NCBI GenBank assembly: GCA_017437005.1
Contig: JAFSBZ010000037.1
Location: 1-56,066, forward strand
Direction of reading: 5' to 3'
Length of the DNA: 56,066 nucleotides
Origin: Clostridia bacterium
GTDB lineage: Bacteria > Bacillota > Clostridia > Oscillospirales > Acutalibacteraceae
In this document: positions 43,074 to 50,858 of the stretch, in pieces
How the letters are laid out: every line of letters begins with the position of its first letter
Position numbering within the stretch: position 1 is the stretch's first letter
Program-made: the position numbers and the translations under genes
The notes under the pieces: model-generated
Databases searched by the model: none
What the model saw: only the letters and a program-made list of their open reading frames with translations
What the model was told of the DNA's origin: nothing

Positions 43074-43108
43074 TCTGTGTTTTTTGTAGATTTAAACGTA
43101 TTTTTAGA

Positions 43109-43137
43109 TTTACATACTATTTTAATTATGGTATAAT
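43109..43137 (+). promoter_or_regulatory. Promoter of the minimal C39-like gene
   Basis: TTTACA and TATAAT are 17 bases apart, about 30 bases before the ATG at 43167. Confidence 0.6.
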
Positions 43138-43166
43138 GTTTTAAAATAAAAGTACAAGAGGTAATT

Positions 43167-43532
43167 ATGCCGTTAGTTGAAAATGTAAAACATATTTATG
43201 AGCCTAATCCGCTTGCTTGTGGGCAGGCTGTGCTTGCGATGTTGTCGGGATTAGATGTTTACGAGGTTATAAAGCTTGTAAATACCGAAAAAGAGACTAC
43301 CTTAAAGGATATGAAAATAGCTTTAACAAGGCTTGGTATTTTATATAAAAACGAGAGGGTAGAGGTTAAAAATAAAGGTGATTTACCACGTGTAGCAATG
43401 CTTAGTCTTGAGACACCGAAGTGTTGGCATTGGTCGCTTTTCTTTGATAACAAGTTTTACGACCCTGAATATGGGGTATGTGATGATTTTCCACCCAGTA
43501 ATCGCCGCTATTTTTGGGAGATAACGGGTTGA
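43167..43532 (+). CDS. Minimal C39/papain-fold cysteine peptidase-like protein
   Basis: The 121-residue protein has C18 in LACGQAVLAMLSG, H88 in KCWHWSLFFD and D99 in KFYDPEYG, the order and spacing of a papain-like C39 fold. It has no signal peptide or membrane segment, unlike the dockerin-bearing relative at 6925. CAAGAGGTAATT precedes the ATG. It stands alone between two repeat regions, and no bacteriocin or ABC exporter is near. It may be a peptidase, an amidase or an inactive relative. Function is open. Confidence 0.65.
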   Translation: MPLVENVKHIYEPNPLACGQAVLAMLSGLDVYEVIKLVNTEKETTLKDMKIALTRLGILYKNERVEVKNKGDLPRVAMLSLETPKCWHWSLFFDNKFYDPEYGVCDDFPPSNRRYFWEITG

Positions 43533-43578
43533 CAATATAGTGTAAAAATATTAAAATTATACAAACACTATCCCACCA

Positions 43579-43615
43579 CCGCTAACGCGGTCCCCCTCCC
43601 TTTAGGCAAGGGAGG
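43579..43615. repeat. Double-hairpin dispersed repeat
   Basis: CCGC-TAAC-GCGG and CCTCCCTT-TAGGC-AAGGGAGG lie 4 bases apart in a GC-rich patch unlike its AT-rich surroundings. The pattern is one I associate with repeats scattered in Ruminococcaceae genomes. It lies between the C39-like gene and rpe and might double as a terminator, although it has no T-run. Confidence 0.55.
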
Positions 43616-43656
43616 CTTGAGCGAGTATGCCTAAATATTATTAATTGGGTGATTTT

Positions 43657-44301
43657 ATGGTAAAGATTTCTCCGTCGGTACTTACGGCCGACTTTTTAAC
43701 ACTTGGCGACAGTATAAAAAAGCTTGAAGAAGCGGGTGTAGATATGCTGCATCTTGACGTTATGGACGGCATTTTTGTTCCAAATATTTCGTTTGGCAAC
43801 CCTGTTATAAAGTCTATTAAGGCGCATACCGATTTACCGCTTGACGTACATTTAATGATTGATCGCCCACATAGATACATAGAAGAATTTGCTAAATATG
43901 CTGATCTTTTAGGTTTTCATTTTGAAGCGGGATCTGATAATGCAGAGCTGTTAAAAAGGATACGCGAGCTGGGTTGTAAGTCTTGTATAACGATTAAGCC
44001 TGCAACAGTGGTGGAAGAAATATTCCCATTGTTGCCGCTTTGCGATATGGTACTTGTAATGTCGGTAGAGCCGGGGTTTGGCGGACAAAAGTTTATGCCT
44101 ATGGCACTTGACAAAATAAAGGCTATTAAGGCCGAGTGTGTGCGCCAAGGTCTTGACATTGACATTGAGGTTGACGGCGGTATAAATGCTGAAACGGCAC
44201 CGCAGGCAATCGAGGCGGGCGCTAACGTATTGGTAGCGGGTAATTACTTGTTCTCGGCTGATGATATGGGCGCAAGGGTACGAGAAATTAAGTCTTTATA
44301 A
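43657..44301 (+). CDS. rpe: Ribulose-phosphate 3-epimerase
   Basis: The 214-residue TIM-barrel enzyme interconverts ribulose-5-P and xylulose-5-P. Landmarks: KISPSVLTADF at the start, LHLDVMDGIFVPN with the metal residues, VEPGFGGQKFM and IEVDGGINAETA at the phosphate site. The ATG at 43657 has GGGTGATTTT before it; a GTG four codons upstream is part of that site. Its end overlaps the opposing MecA-C-like gene by 14 bases. The rsgA/prpC/stkP cluster often found beside rpe in Firmicutes is absent. Confidence 0.95.
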   Translation: MVKISPSVLTADFLTLGDSIKKLEEAGVDMLHLDVMDGIFVPNISFGNPVIKSIKAHTDLPLDVHLMIDRPHRYIEEFAKYADLLGFHFEAGSDNAELLKRIRELGCKSCITIKPATVVEEIFPLLPLCDMVLVMSVEPGFGGQKFMPMALDKIKAIKAECVRQGLDIDIEVDGGINAETAPQAIEAGANVLVAGNYLFSADDMGARVREIKSL

Positions 44302-44602
44302 AAGCTTTTTGCATTTTGTGAACGGCATCACGGTTACATATAAGACTGCTGTTTTGTTTGATTTTGTTAATGTGTAGGTTGTCTTTAAAGGTTGCATAAT
44401 TGCTTATGTTTTGAGCCTTGGTTGTTGATATTAACAGCATATAATAACCGTCTTTTGTGTAAAGACTACTGTTTGTTATGTTTTCGTTGTTGAGGTCGCA
44501 TATAAAATCAATTAACTGTTCGCTGTCACAAAAAACAACGGCATATTCGCGAAGTCGGATTTTTTTGTAGCGGTTTATTTTTTGATGGCGCTTATATTTC
44601 AT
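44288..44602 (-). CDS. Short protein resembling the C-terminal domain of MecA adaptor
   Basis: The 104-residue protein starts with a basic run (KYKRHQKINRYKKIR). Then come YAVVFCDSEQLIDFICDL, SSLYTKDGYYMLLIS and ICNRDAVHKMQKAF, which recall the ClpC-binding C-terminal part of MecA (SSLY..G.YYL, ...NAVE.L...F). The MecA substrate-binding N-domain is absent. If correct it could be a ClpC adaptor or competitor. Identity at sequence level is weak, so this is tentative. It is convergent with rpe, overlapping its stop. Confidence 0.5.
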   Translation of the reverse strand: MKYKRHQKINRYKKIRLREYAVVFCDSEQLIDFICDLNNENITNSSLYTKDGYYMLLISTTKAQNISNYATFKDNLHINKIKQNSSLICNRDAVHKMQKAFIKT

Positions 44603-44667
44603 AGCTGATACCCTGTGTGGAATAAAAATGTTATCGTTGTCAATACTTTTTATGAGGTGTTGGCAAT

Positions 44668-44793
44668 ATGGAAAATCAAAACAAAAGTGAATTTTGGAGA
44701 ATTTTTTTAAAATCGGCGGTTATTACCATTTCGGCAGTATCGCTTATTTTAATTGGATATTTTACGGCTGGATTTTTATCGGGAGGATTATAA
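44668..44793 (+). CDS. 41-residue single-span membrane peptide
   Basis: The ORF begins MENQNKSEFWRIFLK and contains one hydrophobic helix (about 17-37: ITISAVSLILIGYFTAGFL), ending SGGL. GAGGTG lies nine bases before the ATG. The TAA is followed directly by the ATG of the phosphohexomutase gene, whose ribosome site GGGAGG lies within this ORF, so the two are coupled. The family is not recognised; it was too short for routine ORF listing. The coding case rests on the start signal, coupling and clean helix. Confidence 0.6.
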   Translation: MENQNKSEFWRIFLKSAVITISAVSLILIGYFTAGFLSGGL

Positions 44794-46266
44794 ATGGATT
44801 ATATGTATTTAAAAAGCGGTACCGACGTGCGTGGTATTGCATCGGACTTGGGCGGTAAGGCGGTTGAGCTTACCGATAGCGCTGTGTATGATATATCTGC
44901 TGCATTTGCAGTGTGGTGTGTAAACAAGTTTTCAAAGCCTGCAAATGAACTCTGTGTGGCGCTTGGTCACGATTCGCGTATTACGGCTGATAGAATAAGT
45001 GAGCAGGTTAAATCGGCGCTAACAAATGCGGGTGTTACTGTGCTTGATTGCGGTTTGGCGTCAACCCCTGCTATGTTTATGACAACGGTCGATTTACATA
45101 CTGATGCCGCTATTCAAATTACGGCAAGCCATCATCCATTTGACAGAAACGGTCTTAAATTCTTTATAGGTACAGGCGGTCTTGAGGGTAGTGACATTGC
45201 CGAGATTTTGACCCTTGCTTCACAAGGACAAGAATGTATTTGTGAAACACAAGGCAAAATAGAAAAAAGCAACTATATGAAAGATTATGCGGCACGGCTT
45301 CGTAATATGATTATCCGTGAGGTAGCAAAGGGCGATAAGCCACTACAAAACTATCATATAGTAGTTGATGCGGGTAACGGCGTTGGTGGATTTTATGTTA
45401 ACGAAGTTTTAGCACCCTTGGGTGCGGATGTTACAGGCAGTCAGTTTTTAGAGCCTGACGGTATGTTTCCTAATCATATACCAAACCCCGAAAATAAGCA
45501 GGCTATTGAAAGTATTTGTGAAGCGGTTAAAAAAAGCAATGCCGATTTTGGTGTAATATTTGATACCGACGTTGACCGCGCCGGATGTGTTGACGGTGAC
45601 GGTAATGAGATTAACCGTAACCGCCTTATAGCAATAGCGGCATATATTGCATTGGGTGGCAAAAAGGGTGGTACAATTGTTACCGACTCGGTTACATCCG
45701 ACGGACTTAAGAAGTACATAAACGAAGATTTGGGCGGCGTGCATTACCGTTATCGCCGCGGATATAAAAACGTTATAAACAAAGCAATTGAGCTGTGCGA
45801 GCAGGGAATTGATTGTCCGCTTGCTATTGAAACCTCAGGTCACGCGGCGCTACGTGAAAACTATTTCCTTGATGACGGCGCATATCTTGCAACAAAGATT
45901 ATAATTGAGCTTGCAAAGGGAACCAATATAAAGCAATTACTTTCTACAATGGAAATGCCCGCTGAGGAAGAGGAACATCGATTTAATATAAAATCAACTG
46001 ATTTCCGTGCTTACGGTGAAAATGTAATTGCAAGTCTTGAAAAATTTGCTGACGAAAAGGCTGACTATGTTATTGCTGACGATAATCGTGAGGGAATAAG
46101 AGTATCGACACCAAATGGTTGGTTCTTGTTGCGCCTTAGTGTACACGACCCTGTAATGCCTATGAATTTTGAGAGCAATAAAATTGGCGGAATAGCGGTT
46201 ATGAAACAGGAGCTTAAAGAATTCTTTGAGAACTTCAGCGAACTTGAAATTCCAAAAGGGTTTTAA
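44794..46266 (+). CDS. Phosphomannomutase/phosphoglucomutase family enzyme
   Basis: The 490-residue alpha-D-phosphohexomutase moves phosphate between C1 and C6 of mannose or glucose phosphates. The phosphoserine loop is TASHHP with S112 (TASHNP is more usual), the metal loop is FDTDVDRAG (D257, D259, D261) and the sugar loop is IETSGHAALREN. The C-terminal phosphate-binding domain is present (DDNREGIRVSTPNGW). Its products would feed surface polysaccharide synthesis. It is translationally coupled to the 41-residue membrane peptide. Confidence 0.9.
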   Translation: MDYMYLKSGTDVRGIASDLGGKAVELTDSAVYDISAAFAVWCVNKFSKPANELCVALGHDSRITADRISEQVKSALTNAGVTVLDCGLASTPAMFMTTVDLHTDAAIQITASHHPFDRNGLKFFIGTGGLEGSDIAEILTLASQGQECICETQGKIEKSNYMKDYAARLRNMIIREVAKGDKPLQNYHIVVDAGNGVGGFYVNEVLAPLGADVTGSQFLEPDGMFPNHIPNPENKQAIESICEAVKKSNADFGVIFDTDVDRAGCVDGDGNEINRNRLIAIAAYIALGGKKGGTIVTDSVTSDGLKKYINEDLGGVHYRYRRGYKNVINKAIELCEQGIDCPLAIETSGHAALRENYFLDDGAYLATKIIIELAKGTNIKQLLSTMEMPAEEEEHRFNIKSTDFRAYGENVIASLEKFADEKADYVIADDNREGIRVSTPNGWFLLRLSVHDPVMPMNFESNKIGGIAVMKQELKEFFENFSELEIPKGF

Positions 46267-46283
46267 AAATTCATAATTTATAA

Positions 46284-46301
46284 TGCACAATGCATAATTA
46301 A
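46284..46301 (+). repeat. 18-base repeat 3' of the phosphohexomutase gene (copy 1)
   Basis: TGCACAATGCATAATTAA differs by one base from the sequence at 55869-55886, two bases after the serA stop. Both copies directly follow a stop codon in the same orientation. Confidence 0.55.
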
Positions 46302-46331
46302 TATTCGGTCAAGTCACTTATATATAAAATT

Positions 46332-46370
46332 AAGCCACAGCTTAAGGTTAAAGCTGTGGCTTGATTTTTA
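46332..46370. terminator. Bidirectional terminator between phosphohexomutase and ABC genes
   Basis: The 12-base stem AAGCCACAGCTT/AAGCTGTGGCTT has T-rich sequence on both sides. Confidence 0.85.
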
Positions 46371-46389
46371 TGTTATATGTTGTGCGTTA

Positions 46390-47130
46390 TTAAAGAACCT
46401 TACTTAAAAATTCTTTAAGTCTTGGGCACTGTGGATTGCCGAAAATTTCTTCGGGGGTGCCTTCTTCGGCAATTACGCCTTCATCTATAAATATTACTCG
46501 GTCGGCAACCTCGCGTGCAAAGCCCATTTCGTGAGTAACAACCGCCATAGTCATACCTTCTTTTGCCAGGTCCTTCATAAGCTCTAGCACTTCGCCAACC
46601 ATTTCAGGATCAAGTGCGCTTGTTGGCTCGTCAAACAGCATAACCTCGGGGTCCATACAAAGCGCACGAACAATTGCAATACGCTGTTTTTGACCGCCCG
46701 AAAGCTGAGAAGGATATGCGTCGGCACGGTCGGCAAGACCAACCTTTTCGAGTAGTGCCATTGCTTTATTAGTGGCATCTTCTTTGCTCATTTTAAGTAA
46801 TTTCATAGGCGCTGAAATCATATTTTTGAGCACGGTCATATGCGGGAACAAATTAAATTGTTGGAAAACCATTCCCATCTTTTGACGGTGAACATTTATA
46901 TTTACCTTTGGGTCTGTGATGTCGGTATCTTTAAAATATATATGGCCGTTGGTGGATTCTTCCAGTCGGTTAAGGCAACGTAAAAAAGTTGATTTACCTG
47001 AACCAGACGCACCGATAATTACAACAACCTCGCCGTGCTTAATTTCGGTATCGATACCCTTTAAAACCTTGATATCGCCAAAGCTTTTAACAAGGTTTTC
47101 AACCTTTATTAGTGTATTATTAGTGGTCAC
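46390..47130 (-). CDS. Polar amino-acid ABC importer, ATP-binding subunit
   Basis: The 246-residue ATPase has Walker [11 protein letters not shown]-loop [17 protein letters not shown], signature LSGGQKQR, Walker [16 protein letters not shown] and the H-loop VTHEMGFA, the GlnQ/ArtM type. The start is GTG, with GGAGG ten bases upstream, and it overlaps the permease stop by 11 bases. Together with the permease and binding lipoprotein upstream it forms a complete importer; glutamine, arginine, histidine or cystine are possible cargo. Confidence 0.93.
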   Translation of the reverse strand: MTTNNTLIKVENLVKSFGDIKVLKGIDTEIKHGEVVVIIGASGSGKSTFLRCLNRLEESTNGHIYFKDTDITDPKVNINVHRQKMGMVFQQFNLFPHMTVLKNMISAPMKLLKMSKEDATNKAMALLEKVGLADRADAYPSQLSGGQKQRIAIVRALCMDPEVMLFDEPTSALDPEMVGEVLELMKDLAKEGMTMAVVTHEMGFAREVADRVIFIDEGVIAEEGTPEEIFGNPQCPRLKEFLSKVL

Positions 47131-47869
47131 TCTTACGCAGCCTCCTTTCGAGTCGGCCTACAAGCCAAGTAAGTATCATAACAACAACTAGATATATTGC
47201 CGCAACGGTAAGAAGAGGTAAAAAGTATGAATATGTACGGCCTGCAATTGAGTTACCTGCTTTTGTAAGGTCCATAACGCCAACGTAACCTGCAACAGAG
47301 GTTTCTTTTAGAAGTGCTATAAACTCGTTACAAAGGGTAGGAAGTACGGCTTTGAACATTTGGGGAATGACAATGTAGATCATAGTCTGAACATAGTTAA
47401 AGCCAAGACTGCGTCCTGCCTCAAACTGACCGTTATCGACAGCCATAATACCGCCGCGGAAAATCTCGGCAACGTAGGCGCCGGAGTTGATACCAAAAGC
47501 AAATATTGCAACCGGTACACCATCGCGCGCTGATATAAAAATAAGGAAGTAACAAATCATGAGCTGTACTACAACAGGTGTGCCACGGATTATTGTAAGA
47601 TAGACCTTACAAATTGCATTAAGCACTTTTAATATAGCAAAGCCAAAACCGTGTCTTGCGCCGCTTTTGTCGTATGAGGAACGTATGGCAGCAACAACAA
47701 TACCGATAAGAATACCTATAACCAAAGAGCCTGCGGTGATTTTTAGTGTATTGAAAATACCGTCAAGCATTTGCTTGTAGCGGTCACCTTGAATAAATAC
47801 AAAATCAAACTCATGTACGAAGGTGCTCCACAAATTATTAATCCAATCTAAAATGTTAATCACATCCAT
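47120..47869 (-). CDS. Polar amino-acid ABC importer, permease subunit
   Basis: The 249-residue HisM/GlnP-type permease has about five membrane segments. The ATPase-docking EAA loop is visible as [28 protein letters not shown], and [14 protein letters not shown] is the family's central block. One permease gene suggests a homodimer. No strong ribosome site precedes its ATG, and it lies just after an intercistronic terminator, so its level should be lower than that of the binding protein. Confidence 0.92.
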   Translation of the reverse strand: MDVINILDWINNLWSTFVHEFDFVFIQGDRYKQMLDGIFNTLKITAGSLVIGILIGIVVAAIRSSYDKSGARHGFGFAILKVLNAICKVYLTIIRGTPVVVQLMICYFLIFISARDGVPVAIFAFGINSGAYVAEIFRGGIMAVDNGQFEAGRSLGFNYVQTMIYIVIPQMFKAVLPTLCNEFIALLKETSVAGYVGVMDLTKAGNSIAGRTYSYFLPLLTVAAIYLVVVMILTWLVGRLERRLRKSDH

Positions 47870-47885
47870 TCATATAATGCACAAA

Positions 47886-47910
47886 TAAGGGCGGTTTAAA
47901 ACCGCCCTTA
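47886..47910 (-). terminator. Intercistronic terminator between binding protein and permease
   Basis: The 12-base stem TAAGGGCGGTTT/AAACCGCCCTTA is followed on the minus strand by TTTGTGC. It should stop part of the transcripts after the binding-protein gene, giving excess binding protein. Confidence 0.72.
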
Positions 47911-47928
47911 AATTTTTAAATATAAGGA

Positions 47929-48711
47929 TTATTTTTCAGCCTTGATGTATTTGTCAACAATCTTCTGAACAGTACCGTCAGCAATAAGCTCTTTAAGAGC
48001 GTTATTTACCTTGGTCTGAAGCTCGGTGTTGTCTTTTGCAAAGCAGATAGCGTAGTCCTCGTTAGCATACTCGGTGTCAAGAATCTTGAGACCTTCGTTT
48101 GCAGCAACGTATGCCTTTGCAGGCTCGTTGTCGATGATAACGCAGTCAACCTTGCCAGCCTTTAATGCTTCTACAGCCAAAGCGCCGTTAGCGTACTTTG
48201 TAACGTTTTCTTCACCGTAGCCACCGTTTTCAACTGTATCTGAAGCATAGATGTCACCGGTAGTGCCCTGCTGAACACCAATCTTTTTGCCGTTTACATC
48301 ATCAAGAGAAGCGATGCCGCCGTCTTCTTTAACGATAACAACCTGAACACCCTTAGCGTATGTATCAGAGAAATTAACCTTTTCAAGTCTTTCGTCGGTA
48401 ACGGTCATACCGGCCATACCCATATCGTATTTGCCCTGTTGAACACCTGGGATGATAGAGTCAAAATCAACGTCAGCGATTTCAAGCTCCATACCAAGCT
48501 TTTCAGCGATAGCAGTAGCAACCTCGGCATCAATACCTACAATTGCATCGCCCTCGTGATATTCATATGGAGGGAACTCTGCGTTGGTAGCCATTGTGAG
48601 AACCTTTTTGCCGTCAGCCTCTGAATTGGTGTCTTTTGGGCCGCAGCCTGCAAAACAGAAAAGCATACATAATGCTAAAACTGCGGCTAAAATTTTCTTT
48701 AAGTTTTTCAT
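47929..48711 (-). CDS. Amino-acid-binding lipoprotein of the ABC importer
   Basis: The 260-residue protein has a signal peptide with lipobox FAGC (C23) and an SBP family 3 fold: MATNAEFPPYEYHEGDAIVGID binds the ligand alpha-amino group, and VDFDSIIPGVQQGKYDMGMAGMT is the family block. An ATGAGG site precedes the ATG. The ligand is not readable from sequence. It has its own strong promoter at 48776-48804. Confidence 0.94.
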   Translation of the reverse strand: MKNLKKILAAVLALCMLFCFAGCGPKDTNSEADGKKVLTMATNAEFPPYEYHEGDAIVGIDAEVATAIAEKLGMELEIADVDFDSIIPGVQQGKYDMGMAGMTVTDERLEKVNFSDTYAKGVQVVIVKEDGGIASLDDVNGKKIGVQQGTTGDIYASDTVENGGYGEENVTKYANGALAVEALKAGKVDCVIIDNEPAKAYVAANEGLKILDTEYANEDYAICFAKDNTELQTKVNNALKELIADGTVQKIVDKYIKAEK

Positions 48712-48775
48712 TTTTGTTACCTCATTTCAAAAATTAAAGTGAATTACAAAATATGTAATTTATTATGATGAAGTG

Positions 48776-48804
48776 ATTTTAACACATTATGTATGACTTG
48801 TCAA
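48776..48804 (-). promoter_or_regulatory. Promoter of the amino-acid importer operon
   Basis: TTGACA and TAAAAT are 17 bases apart on the minus strand. A dyad AATTAC-AAAATAT-GTAATT lies in the leader (48742-48760) and could be an operator; no regulator was identified. Confidence 0.78.
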
Positions 48805-48846
48805 GCGTTAATGCATAAATATTTTTTAAAAATCATTAATTTTTAA

Positions 48847-48898
48847 AAAAATATGCAAAAATACTGCATATTTTTGCGATAAATACAAAAATATGCAG
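48847..48898 (-). terminator. Two mutually exclusive hairpins after the DUF421-DUF4363 genes
   Basis: AAAAATATGCA at 48847 and 48887, with an inverted copy at 48865-48875, allow either a 13-base stem (48864-48876 with 48886-48898) or an 11-base stem (48847-48857 with 48865-48875). Both are followed by T-runs on the minus strand and probably end the DUF421 transcript. Confidence 0.55.
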
Positions 48899-48904
48899 TT
48901 TGAC

Positions 48905-49255
48905 TTAATAAAAACTGTGCAATCCAAATCGTTGCTCGGCTTTTATGAGTGATAAAACACTTTTTATGTTTTTGTAAACGGTTTCGTTTTCGGGTAAATT
49001 GTTGTCGGTAAAAACGGTTAATTGCCCGATATAAATGGAAATTTTATCTAAAAATCCGTGATTAACAAAAAGCGCCATATTTTCCTTGCGGTTTTGCCAG
49101 TTGTCTTCGAGTTGTTGGGAAGAAATTTTTTTATTATAATAAAGCTCGATGTCTTTTATGGTATTATCGCAGGCGCGATTTACAAAGGTATGTGCTGTGA
49201 TACATATAAAGATTGTCATAGTAAGAATTATGACTGCGGGGACTAACCGTTTCAA
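48905..49255 (-). CDS. DUF4363 family protein
   Basis: The 116-residue protein has an N-terminal membrane segment (about 5-25) and an external helical part with WQNRKENMALFVNHGFLDKI. This is the DUF4363 pattern, commonly next to DUF421 in Clostridia. It overlaps the DUF421 stop by four bases. The function of the pair is unknown; DUF421 relatives (YetF) have been linked to spore and membrane traits. Confidence 0.75.
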   Translation of the reverse strand: MKRLVPAVIILTMTIFICITAHTFVNRACDNTIKDIELYYNKKISSQQLEDNWQNRKENMALFVNHGFLDKISIYIGQLTVFTDNNLPENETVYKNIKSVLSLIKAEQRFGLHSFY

Positions 49256-49932
49256 TTATTTGCACCGCCTTTTTTTATAATGGTGTGATTACCGTCTCTA
49301 TCAAGTGTCATTAAAAATATTTCTTTTGGGGTGCTGCACTTGTGTTTTAATATTTTTTTTAGCTTTTGTGTGGAAATTTCTAACGCGCGAAGCGATTCAT
49401 AAATGATTTTACCGTCACTTATGACAGGTAGAGGGAGAGGTTCGTCAGGAATATTTAATTCGATATCTTTAACCGATATCGGTTGAGCATCTTTTTTGAG
49501 CAGCACGCTTAAATTACCATTTACTTCCAAAACAGCAAAGGCTACGTCCTCTAAATTAAATACGCTTTGCCCGCGTAATTGCTCGATAAGGTCGATTACT
49601 GTCATACGCACATTACGCATAGCATGTTGGTCGATAACACCGTTTTTTATAACGACTACAGATTTTCCGTTAAGTATTTTTCTGACTGAAAAGCTTTTCA
49701 TAGCAAGAATTGATATTACTATTTCAAGAAATACCAAAACAAAAATTGCGGCAAGTCCTACAGACATAGGTTGTTCGGTGTCTTGAAGGGGAATTGCGGC
49801 TATTTCGGAAATGAGTAGCGTTATTACAAGCTCGTTTGGTTGCATATCGCCGATTTGCCGTTTTCCCATAAGACGAATTGCGACTGTTACTATGATGTAT
49901 AAAATAATTGTGCGAAGCACGGTAGAAATCAT
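49252..49932 (-). CDS. DUF421 (YetF-like) membrane protein
   Basis: The 226-residue protein has three N-terminal membrane segments (about 5-85), with IRLMGKRQIGDMQPNELVITLLIS as the DUF421 signature. A cytoplasmic alpha/beta domain follows with LRGQSVFNLEDVAFAVLE. The ATG at 49932 is preferred because GGTG sits six bases before it; the GTG at 49941 is part of that site. It is paired with DUF4363 as in other Clostridia. Confidence 0.85.
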   Translation of the reverse strand: MISTVLRTIILYIIVTVAIRLMGKRQIGDMQPNELVITLLISEIAAIPLQDTEQPMSVGLAAIFVLVFLEIVISILAMKSFSVRKILNGKSVVVIKNGVIDQHAMRNVRMTVIDLIEQLRGQSVFNLEDVAFAVLEVNGNLSVLLKKDAQPISVKDIELNIPDEPLPLPVISDGKIIYESLRALEISTQKLKKILKHKCSTPKEIFLMTLDRDGNHTIIKKGGANN

Positions 49933-49966
49933 TATAATCACCGAGAATTAGTATTTGCTTTTTTTC

Positions 49967-49995
49967 TTGCAATATTATATTTATAATGATATAAT
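49967..49995 (+). promoter_or_regulatory. Promoter of the polysaccharide exporter operon
   Basis: TTGCAA and TATAAT are 17 bases apart, about 40 bases before the TTG start at 50041. Confidence 0.6.
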
Positions 49996-50040
49996 GGATT
50001 TACCAATATGTTACTCTAATGTTAAAGTGAGGAATTTGTT

Positions 50041-50844
50041 TTGGAGAAAGATAATTTAAATAAGGCGAATTTTTTTGCTGATATGAAAAAATTTATGCCT
50101 CTACTTAAAAACCTGGTTTCAAAAGATTTTAAAATAAAATACAGACGCTCGGCGCTTGGCGTTGCGTGGAGTGTGCTTAACCCACTTTTTACAATGCTTG
50201 TAATTACTACGGTTTTTGGTAAGTTGCTTAGAATACAGGTTGAGAATTTTGCTACCTATTATATAGTAGGCTTTGCAATATGGAACTTTTTTTCGGAAGC
50301 GACTTCAAACTCATTAAGTTCTATTTTAAGCTCTGCTCCGCTTATAAAAAAGGTTTATATACCAAAGTATATATTTCCACTTGAAAAATGTCTTTTTTCA
50401 CTTGTGAATTTTTTCTTCACTCTAATAGCAGTTGTAATTGTAATGCTGGTTCAGGGTGTAGTTCCAAGTGTTACGTCAATTCTTTTTCCTATACCTGTGC
50501 TTTATTGCTTTGTTTTTGTTTGCGGAGCGAGTTTGTTTTTGAGCGCGGCTACCGTGTATTTTAGGGATGTTCAGCATCTTTATGGAATTTTTCTTACCGC
50601 TTTGATGTATCTTACTCCAATAATATATCCGTTAGAGCTTTTAAAAGAGTACAAATTTGTTTTACGAATAGTAGAGCTTAATCCTATTACGCATTACGTT
50701 GAGTATTTTAGAGGATTGATAATGTATAATCATATCCCCGGAGTTAAGGAAAATCTTATTTGTATTGCAATGTCGATAGGTATGTTTTTAATTGGCGCGC
50801 TTGTGTTTAAAAAGGCGCAGCGCAAGTTTATTCTTCATATATAA
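50041..50844 (+). CDS. ABC-2 polysaccharide exporter, membrane subunit (Wzm/TagG-like)
   Basis: The 267-residue permease has six hydrophobic segments. KDFKIKYRRSALGVAWSVLNP is the amphipathic entry block and LNPITHYVEYFRGLIMY the C-terminal block shared by Wzm/TagG/RfbA. The start is TTG with GTGAGG eight bases upstream; no ATG is near. It would export lipid-linked surface polysaccharide or teichoic acid with the ATPase encoded next. Confidence 0.9.
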   Translation: MEKDNLNKANFFADMKKFMPLLKNLVSKDFKIKYRRSALGVAWSVLNPLFTMLVITTVFGKLLRIQVENFATYYIVGFAIWNFFSEATSNSLSSILSSAPLIKKVYIPKYIFPLEKCLFSLVNFFFTLIAVVIVMLVQGVVPSVTSILFPIPVLYCFVFVCGASLFLSAATVYFRDVQHLYGIFLTALMYLTPIIYPLELLKEYKFVLRIVELNPITHYVEYFRGLIMYNHIPGVKENLICIAMSIGMFLIGALVFKKAQRKFILHI

Positions 50845-50858
50845 AGGAGTGTTTTGAG

